Positions 57,585-64,000 of a DNA stretch of 64,000 nucleotides are shown one piece after another (the stretch's first letter is position 1; each line of letters starts with the position of its first letter). This DNA is from Sophora flavescens. Taxonomy: Eukaryota; Streptophyta; Magnoliopsida; Fabales; Fabaceae. Made by a program: the position numbers and the translations under genes. The notes under the pieces are model-generated. The model saw nothing but the letters and a program-made list of their open reading frames with translations, was not told the origin of the DNA and did not search any database. The stretch is from contig CM061067.1 in NCBI GenBank assembly GCA_030762895.1, positions 104,255,888-104,319,887 on the forward strand. The letters run 5' to 3'.

Positions 57585-58963
57585 TGATAGTGTGATTTTA
57601 CATCATATCTTCTGTACACTTTTGCATGCATTTTTCATATAGATTAGGCATTCTTTATTTGATTTTAGTTATATTTTCCCTTGGAACGGGTGAAGCGGTT
57701 TCTTGGTGTTATTTTGAAGGAACTTAAGGAAAACTGTGCAGATTTGTCCATAATGAAGCTTGGATGATTTTAGAGCTTGAAAAGAGAAGAAATTGAGCCA
57801 AGCAGAATTCTGAAGATTCGCCCCGCGAGAGGCAATTCGCCTCGCGACCCTGAAAGCTGACTGTGCCAGAAAATGCAACCATTTCTGTCGCGCCACGCGA
57901 ACCGTCTCTCGCCTCGCGAGCCTGAGGAACAGAAGCCATCACGCCCAGGTCCTGATGCTCATCACGGGCGTATGTGAGAAGAACCTTTCGGTCTCACCCC
58001 GCGAGCAACTCTCGCCTCGCGAGAGATCCAATCTCTGAAGCCAGATTTTTAATATTCGCCTCGCGAAATGACATTCGCCTCACGAGCGCGCGCAGAGTCT
58101 GATTGGTATAAGTTGATGTTTTAGGGTAGAATTGAGAGAGTTCTTGTAAGGGGGCACTTGGAGGTTGCGGCTGGACTAGGGTTCCAACCCTAGAAGGGAG
58201 CTGAGTTAGGGGGTTGCTGTGACGACAGTGGGAAGCTTCAATGGAGTTCTCCCTTTCTTCCTTTCTCTCTACCGCTTACGGTTTGGCTTTCTCTGTAATT
58301 ATGAGTAGTTAAATCCTGTTGTTGGGATTAGATGTAACCAAACTGATTATTATGTATATGTCTTGACTGATTATTCTGTGTTCATGCCTTCGTATTAGTG
58401 ATTAATTTTCCATGCTTAATGCTTGTTGTGGCTAGCACCCCCATGACTCGATTTGTGTTTTAGTATGCAATTGGGAAATTCGTATTATAACCGGAATTGA
58501 ATTTAATCACCTAGTAACCCTTGCGTCTAGGAATGGAGTTTGGTTTACTAGTAATCGCGTAATCCTTAATCTTAATGCAAATTCATTAATTTAGGCCACC
58601 TAAGGAATTAGGGTCTATTAGTGGATTTAGGCTCTTGCCATCCGAGGAATCGGGGTTTGAGTAATTTAGTGGATTGATTTTAATATCTGAAGCATGAATA
58701 GGAGGTATCTAGTCCTGGTAGTACATGAGACAGATGTTTGGTGAAGTTTAGTCCCAACATAGCCCTTTCGCACCCCAAGTATTCGATAGAAATCCTCAAA
58801 GAACTTTTCCTTTTCTTTTGTTTGTTTTGATTTCTTTTCATAGTCTAGATAGTTGCTGAGTTTGTGAATTGGTACTTGACATCCAATCCCCGTGGATACG
58901 ATAACCGGTCTCACCACCGTATTACTTGCACGACTGGGTATACTTGACCAGATTCGTCCAACA
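57585..58963 (+). repeat. Solo A-type LTR
   Basis: tgatagtgtgattttacatc ... ttcgtccaaca, 1379 bases, flanked by the 5-base duplication ctcac (57580-57584 and 58964-58968). It aligns with the A 5' LTR (11423-12738). The TATA-like element is near 58107. It arose by recombination between the two LTRs of an inserted element. Confidence 0.95.
57827..58090 (+). repeat. Solo A LTR: mixed palindrome array
   Basis: Mostly cgcgag units (gcctcgcgag and variants), but at 57937-57977 it holds one catcacgcccagg...catcacgggcgt unit. On the minus strand this unit resembles the D array units. The A 5' LTR at 11658-11832 lacks it. Confidence 0.85.
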
Positions 58964-58968
58964 CTCAC

Positions 58969-59132
58969 CGACACAAGACTCACACACAAACGACGCAAAG
59001 CAACACAAACAAGGAAAACAAAACAAAAACAAAACAACCGGTTCCCTCCCCCACACTTAAGACATACATTGTCCTTAATGAAAGAACGTAAATGTCAAAT
59101 AAGAGTGAGAGAAAGGAGAAGGTGCTCCCCGA
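58969..59132 (-). mobile_element. D: non-coding region after pol
   Basis: On minus, ttaaggacaatgtatgtctt and then aagtgtgggggaggga, a landmark that follows pol in Athila elements. No gene. Confidence 0.7.
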
Positions 59133-59949
59133 TCAAGTTGTAGTGTAGGTGGGCTCTCCCAAGGAGAGCTCTTCAACGGTTGCATCTTTAGGCACCGAGC
59201 TCTCATGGAATAGCTTCAAGCGCTGCCCATTAACCTTAAAAACCTTGTTGCTACCTGCACTTTTTATTTCTACTGCACCATGAGGGAAAACATCAGTAAC
59301 AATAAATGGGTCAATCCACTTGGATCGAAGTTTCCCAGCCATTACTTTTAGGTGGGAGTTAAACAATAAAACATGTTGGCCCACAGAGAATTCCTTCCTA
59401 GAAATCATCTTATCATGGAAGTGCTTAGTTTTCTCTTTATAAATTCGAGAGCTTTCATAGGCTTCCAACCTAAGCTCTTAAAGCTGCTGTAATTGGAGTT
59501 TCCTTTCAATGCCTGCTTTTTGCATTTCAAATTACAGCTTTTGACCGCCCAATAAGCACGGTGCTCAATCTCTACAGGAAGATGGCATGCCTTACCGAAC
59601 ACAAGTCTACAAGGAGACATCCCTATTGGTGTCTTGAAAGTTGTTCTTTGAGCCCAAAGTGTGTCTTCTAGACGGCGGCTCCAATCCTTCCTATTTGGTT
59701 GCACCAATTTTTCTAAGATCTATTTGATTTCTCTGTTTGAGATCTCAGTTTTCCCATTAGTTTGGGGATGATATGCAGTGGAGACCCTGTGCACAACTCC
59801 ATACTTTCAGAGTAAAGCTTCCATGGTGCGGTTGCAGAAATGAGTGCCTTGGTCATTTATGATAGCACGAGGTATTCCGAACCTGCAGAAAATATTGGAC
59901 CTGACAAAATTTGCAACAACTCTAGAATCATTAGTCCTAGTGGGGATAG
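59133..59949 (-). pseudogene. D: Athila-type integrase, C-terminal two thirds, cut by G4
   Basis: On the minus strand: PTNDSRVVANFVRSNIFCRF, IINDQGTHFCNRTMEALL (second catalytic Asp), VSTAYHPQTNGKTEISNREI (Glu in KTE), RKDWSRRLEDTLWAQRTTFK, GMSPCRLVFGKACHLPVEIE, HRAYWAVK; then after a frame change near 59490, RLEAYESSRIYKEKTKHFHD, KEFSVGQHVLLFNSHLKVMA, VFPHGAVEIKSAGSNKVFKV and a terminator at 59133. FGKACHLPVE is diagnostic of Athila. In-frame stops follow EALL (TGA) and EIK (TAG; probably CAG, i.e. a C-to-T change). The left part is removed by the G4 insertion at 59950. Confidence 0.85.
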
Positions 59950-61161
59950 TGAGACACCCCGACGTCCCATTAAAGAAAACCCCAAACTATTAAGACCTAA
60001 TTTCATTATTGTCGTTAAGCGAGTATATTAAAACAGCGAAAAATTTAAAACGTAACATACATACATAACATATACACCTCAAATCCTGATACAGTATAGT
60101 AGAGGGAATCCCATCAGTTGGATCCCAAAATGTACAAAACTGATAATCAAACAGAAAATCCAAACAACATCCTAAAGAGATGAGACGCACTGGACATAAA
60201 CTCTGTACTCAACTATGAGGATCCACTGCTCGTCCCCCAACGTCTGGCGCATACGAGGTCCCATCAAGTTCCTCCATAGCTGTCACCCCCGTAGGATCTT
60301 CTCATCACGATCACAAAACGAAACATATGCAATATAGAGAAGATAGGGATAAGAAACCATATAACATCAAACGTGGAAAGGGTTTAGCAATATTTAATTA
60401 AATAACGGCACACTAAACATCCGTCTCCCCAGTATAAATATATATAACTTAATCATCCTCAATCCACATTTATAATCTTTCCTCTACCCTCCATCATGAT
60501 GCAATGCAAATGCTGTATGAATAATCTCTTCAGGTATCGGTCATATCCGGATATCACAACAATATACTCGACACGTCCCAGAGTCCCCGACGCACACCCT
60601 CGTCCGCGGATGGAGAGTTCCCACGCAAAGCAATGGCACTATAGCCGCACACCCGGTGCACACCTCTGGACCACAATCCAGGATGCTCATGCAATGCATG
60701 AACTATAGCTGCGACTAAAATGAAATCATCTCTGGACTGTCTGCCGTTAGCCTATCCCCGGGAATTTTCCCTTCGAGGCATAGACCCCAATCGATCATGT
60801 TTCAGGTCCACTCGACCATGTTTCAGGTCCCTCATATCACAGACTATGTTTCAGGTGACCCTCTAGTGCCCTAACCGGTCATCCTAATCTCATAGATAAC
60901 CTCAAACTAATCTCATCTCATTAATCTCAACCTCATCTCACGATAATTATCTCGGTTGGGCACTGCTATCACATATCGTATGCAATCCCCAAATACATCC
61001 TCGTATCTCAACATAACTTATGATTTACTCAATCCTCTAAGCACAATCATTACACTCATCCTATCATCATAATCATCATCATATATCCTCATATTATAAT
61101 ATCATTTCCAGATGATAAATACCGAAATATAATGATAATAATAATAATCACAATAATAATA

Positions 61162-61199
<38 letters not shown>

Positions 61200-61214
61200 A
61201 CTCATAATAAATAC

Positions 61215-61246
<32 letters not shown>

Positions 61247-62661
61247 AACACTTCCAAATAATTACCACACTCAAGATATTATATATCAAGTATCAAGTTC
61301 ACATCAACCAGTCAAACAGGCAATCATCACGTAATAAAATAATCTATGTATGTAGCGTAATGACGATAAACGCACAATTTCTATATCATCATTGGTACCA
61401 CTGAGTAGTTCCCAATGTGGTATAGACATTGTCCGTTACTCGCTTTCGTGTAGAGTTTGGGTCGCCCTACACCATTATCTAATTAAATGTAACCGCGCCG
61501 TTTCCGACGTTAAATAGTTTCTTTCCCCCACCTGGAATGTCTTAGGCTAGCTCTGGGGCAACGAAACGGACACTCCCTATATTCCCTCAAACCTGCCACA
61601 CACAGTTCTACACCCTCCAGGACTCCAAAAATTCACCTGAACACATCATTGTGAAGCACACGTTACGTGTAGTCCAAATCTGGAGACGGAATTGGAAACC
61701 GATAATTGAATTGAAAGATAACCTTAATATCGTCGCCGACGGCATTTAGGCATAAAAAGGACATAGGCTTACCTTAGCCAAATCCAGAAAAGAAAGATAA
61801 GATAATGAAGTAGACGTCGTAAGGATCACAACGGTATAATCAGAATTTTAATAGGACGAACGGATTAATCGGAAATCTCTCTAGAATTTTCTCTCACTCT
61901 CACAGTTTTTTCTCTCTCTCTTTCTCACGTTTTTTTTATTTTCTTCTTATCCTCTCTCTGACTTATTATTTTCTTTTATTCTAACTAACTATTTTTTTCT
62001 TATTCTTTCTTTATTAGGTGTTAAGTAGTATATATTGATAAGGAAAGAATCTTTGCCACAATTCAGCAGTTACGTAAATTGGCTGTTGGTTAACGAAAAT
62101 GGCTTGAAGAAAAAGGCAAGCAAGAGGTGGCTTAAGGAGAAATGGCCAGAATTGTTGTAAACTAGTTAAACATTGAATAAATTATAGTAGGAGGTGTTAC
62201 TTCCTTATCATGCGGCAAAATTTTCAAGGTGGAGGTGTCAGGATATTACAAACTTGCCGTGTACCACTAATCACGAAAAAAAATTGTTTAGTTAATTCAA
62301 TTAGGTTGAAACTTGTAACTAGGGTATAATTAATTAAGACTAGTACTAATTAATGATGATGTGTAAAACTTGAGTAAATTAATTAAAATTATCTAGCTAT
62401 GATTAAGATCTATATCTATTGCTAATTATCTTTTAATTTTGTTAATAATAAACCACCTTAATTAATAATTTAAATCGAGGTGTTTCCAATAAGGGTTTTG
62501 ACGTACTTGCTTGAGATGTTTACCTATTGAAAATTTTGGGTTGCTTGAATTTTATTTTGAACTTGCACATATGTTTAGATTCTTAAATAAATTTTAAATT
62601 TATCTAACCCTCACTCCCATCTAATTAAAATATTTAATTTCCCGAAAGATAGAATGTTACA
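59950..62661 (-). repeat. G4: 3' LTR
   Basis: tgagacaccccgacgtccc ... agaatgttaca, 2712 bases, related in its termini to the G3 LTR but shorter and diverged inside. The left target sequence is gatag (59945-59949). It includes (GAT)n and (AAT)n runs at 61163-61241. No palindromic array was seen. Confidence 0.9.
61163..61241. repeat. (GAT)n and (AAT)n microsatellites
   Basis: About 12 gat units (61163-61200), then a short gap and about 9 aat units (61215-61241) inside the G4 LTR. Confidence 0.95.
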
Positions 62662-62663
62662 TT

Positions 62664-62677
62664 ACTACCCTCCTTAA
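62664..62677 (-). other. G4: polypurine tract
   Basis: actaccctccttaaaa on plus, complement ttttaaggagggtagt, next to the 3' LTR. Confidence 0.75.
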
Positions 62678-62707
62678 AAGAAATTCCGTCCTCGGAATTT
62701 ACGTACC

Positions 62708-64000
62708 TCAGAAAAGATGTGGATACTGCTGCTGTATGTCCGCCTCGCGCTCCCACGTAGCATCTCCAGTAACCTCATCCCAAATGACCTTAACCAAAGG
62801 AATCTGTCTACCACAGAGTTCTTTAATCCTTCTATCTACGATCTTAATCGGTAAAGCCTCATATTCTAGATTCTCTCGGAGTTGTATAGATTCAGGCTCA
62901 AGTACATGAGAAGGATTAGGGTAATATTTTCTCAACTGGGAAACATGGAAGACATCGTGAAGGTTGGAAAGGTAAGGCGGTAAGGCTATCTGATAAGCTA
63001 CTGGACCAATTCGTCGAAGAATCTAAAATGGTCCAATGAATCGGGGACTGAGTTTTCTAGACTTTATAGCTCTGCCAATCCCGGTCTTCGGAGTGACTCT
63101 CAAGAACACGTGATCACCTTCTTGGAACTCTAAGGGTCTCCTCCTCTTGTTACTGTAGCTTCTCTGCCGATCTTGGGCTTCCTTCATTTTCTCTCCTACT
63201 TTCCTAACTTGATCTGTTGTTTGTTGTACCACATCAGGACCCAACACTTGGCTTTCGCCAGTCTCATACCAACATAATGGAGTCCTACACTTTCTCCCAT
63301 ACAGAGCCTCATATGGTGCCATTCTGATGCTACTGTGGAAACTGTTATTGTATGTGAACTCAATCAATGGTAGGAATTTATCCCAACTGCCAACATGTTC
63401 TAACACACAAGCTCTTAAAAGATCCTCCAATGATTGAATTGTTCTCTCAGACTGTCCATCCGTTTGAGGATGATAAGCAGAACTCATTCTCAACTTTGTT
63501 CCCAAAGCATCGTGTAACTGTCTCCAAAATCTAGATGTAAATCTAGGATCTCAGTCGGAGACAATACTCGACGGTACACCGTGCAACCTCACTACTTCCT
63601 TGATATAGATTTGGGTCAACCTTTCAAGACTATAAATTTCACCAATAGGTAAGAAGTGAGCACACTTCGTCAACCTATCAATGATAACCCAAATCGCATC
63701 ATACCTCTTTGGAGTTCGTGGTAACCCAACCACAAAGTCCATCGCTATACTATCCCATTTCCACTCTGGGATATCCAAGGACTACAACAACCCAGCGGGC
63801 TTTTGATGCTCTATCTTAGCTTTCTGACATACCAAACATGATAGAACATATTCCGCCACTTCTTTCTTCATCCTTGGCCACCAAAACATCTTCTTCAAGT
63901 CTTGGTACATCTTGGTGGCTCCTGGGTGGAAACTCAGCTTACTTTTATGTGCCTCCTCTAAGATCAACTTCCTAATCTCTAAGTTCTCTGGCACACATAT
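62708..64000 (-). pseudogene. G4: integrase and chromodomain-like tail, three nonsense codons, runs off window
   Basis: One reading frame covers the whole segment. It has LRKLILEEAHKSKLSFHPGA-like text and CLVCQKAKIEHQKP (zinc region), IAMDFVVGLPRTPKRYDAIW (Asp), SSIVSD.DPRFTSRFW (Asp), SSAYHPQTDGQSERT (Glu), then EGDHVFLRVTPKTGIGRAIK, LRKYYPNPSHVLEPESIQ and IPLVKVIWDEVTGDATWERE. Three stops interrupt it: TAG at 63782-63784, TGA at 63551-63553 and TAG at 63023-63025. G3 has CAA, CGA and CAG there, so each fits a C-to-T change. No frameshift was seen. The rest of pol, gag and the other LTR are beyond the window. Confidence 0.9.

Noticed and set aside
61089..61289. Poly-Ile hydrophobic ORF on minus
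   Set aside because: Translation of the (GAT)n/(AAT)n run in the G4 LTR.
1..64000. Host genes, tRNA or rRNA genes, centromeric satellites
   Set aside because: Every long ORF with recognisable motifs belongs to a retroelement; no tandem satellite blocks and no cloverleaf-like genes were noticed. The tRNA-like matches are primer binding sites.

Overview
The window is a nest of plant LTR retrotransposons. No host gene, tRNA, rRNA or bacterial feature is visible. It is AT-rich nuclear DNA of a flowering plant. A legume is a weak guess, based on recollection of similar gag proteins and a PF20167-type ORF in legumes. Names used below: G1-G4 are Ty3/gypsy chromovirus (Tekay/Del-like) elements; C1-C3 are Ty1/copia elements; T, X, A and D are Athila/Tat-like elements.

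Layout, left to right. 1-1870 is the 3' end of a Tat/Athila-like element (T) lying inside the 5' LTR of G1. G1 (+ strand, 1871 to about 9653) has a decayed gag-pol. C1, a SIRE/Maximus-like copia (+), begins inside the G1 3' LTR; its gag, protease and part of integrase lie at 11056-11360 and 16515-19044. The C1 gag is split by a solo LTR (X, TSD tatcc). That solo LTR is itself split by a one-LTR non-autonomous element (A, 11423-15392) carrying an intact, unrecognised 283-codon ORF. The C1 integrase is cut by G2 (- strand, 19045-27320), whose right LTR ends at a rearrangement breakpoint.

27321-50165 is a second copy of the G1-LTR/C1-LTR composite already present at about 8750-10640. It has been split by two complete elements. 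C3 (28310-36867, TSD ctaag) is a copia whose 1324-codon polyprotein is broken only by three nonsense codons that look like C-to-T changes. G3 (37615-49699, TSD caagt) has 3.66 kb LTRs and a frameshifted interior. 50166-55019 is the 3' half of an inverted copia (C2, -), with a PF20167-like ORF downstream of pol. 55020-59949 is the 3' part of an Athila-like element (D, -), containing a solo A-type LTR (TSD ctcac). D is cut by G4 (-, 59950 to beyond the window).

Gag, protease, integrase, reverse transcriptase and RNase H are the usual retrotransposition machinery, but no autonomous copy here is intact. The most interesting signal lies in the LTRs. Several unrelated families carry arrays of short GC- or CG-centred palindromes, mostly ending 10-60 bp upstream of the TATA box. 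The array type can differ between LTRs of one family, and can be shared between LTRs of different families. All assignments rest on reading motifs and comparing sequence by eye; no database search was run.
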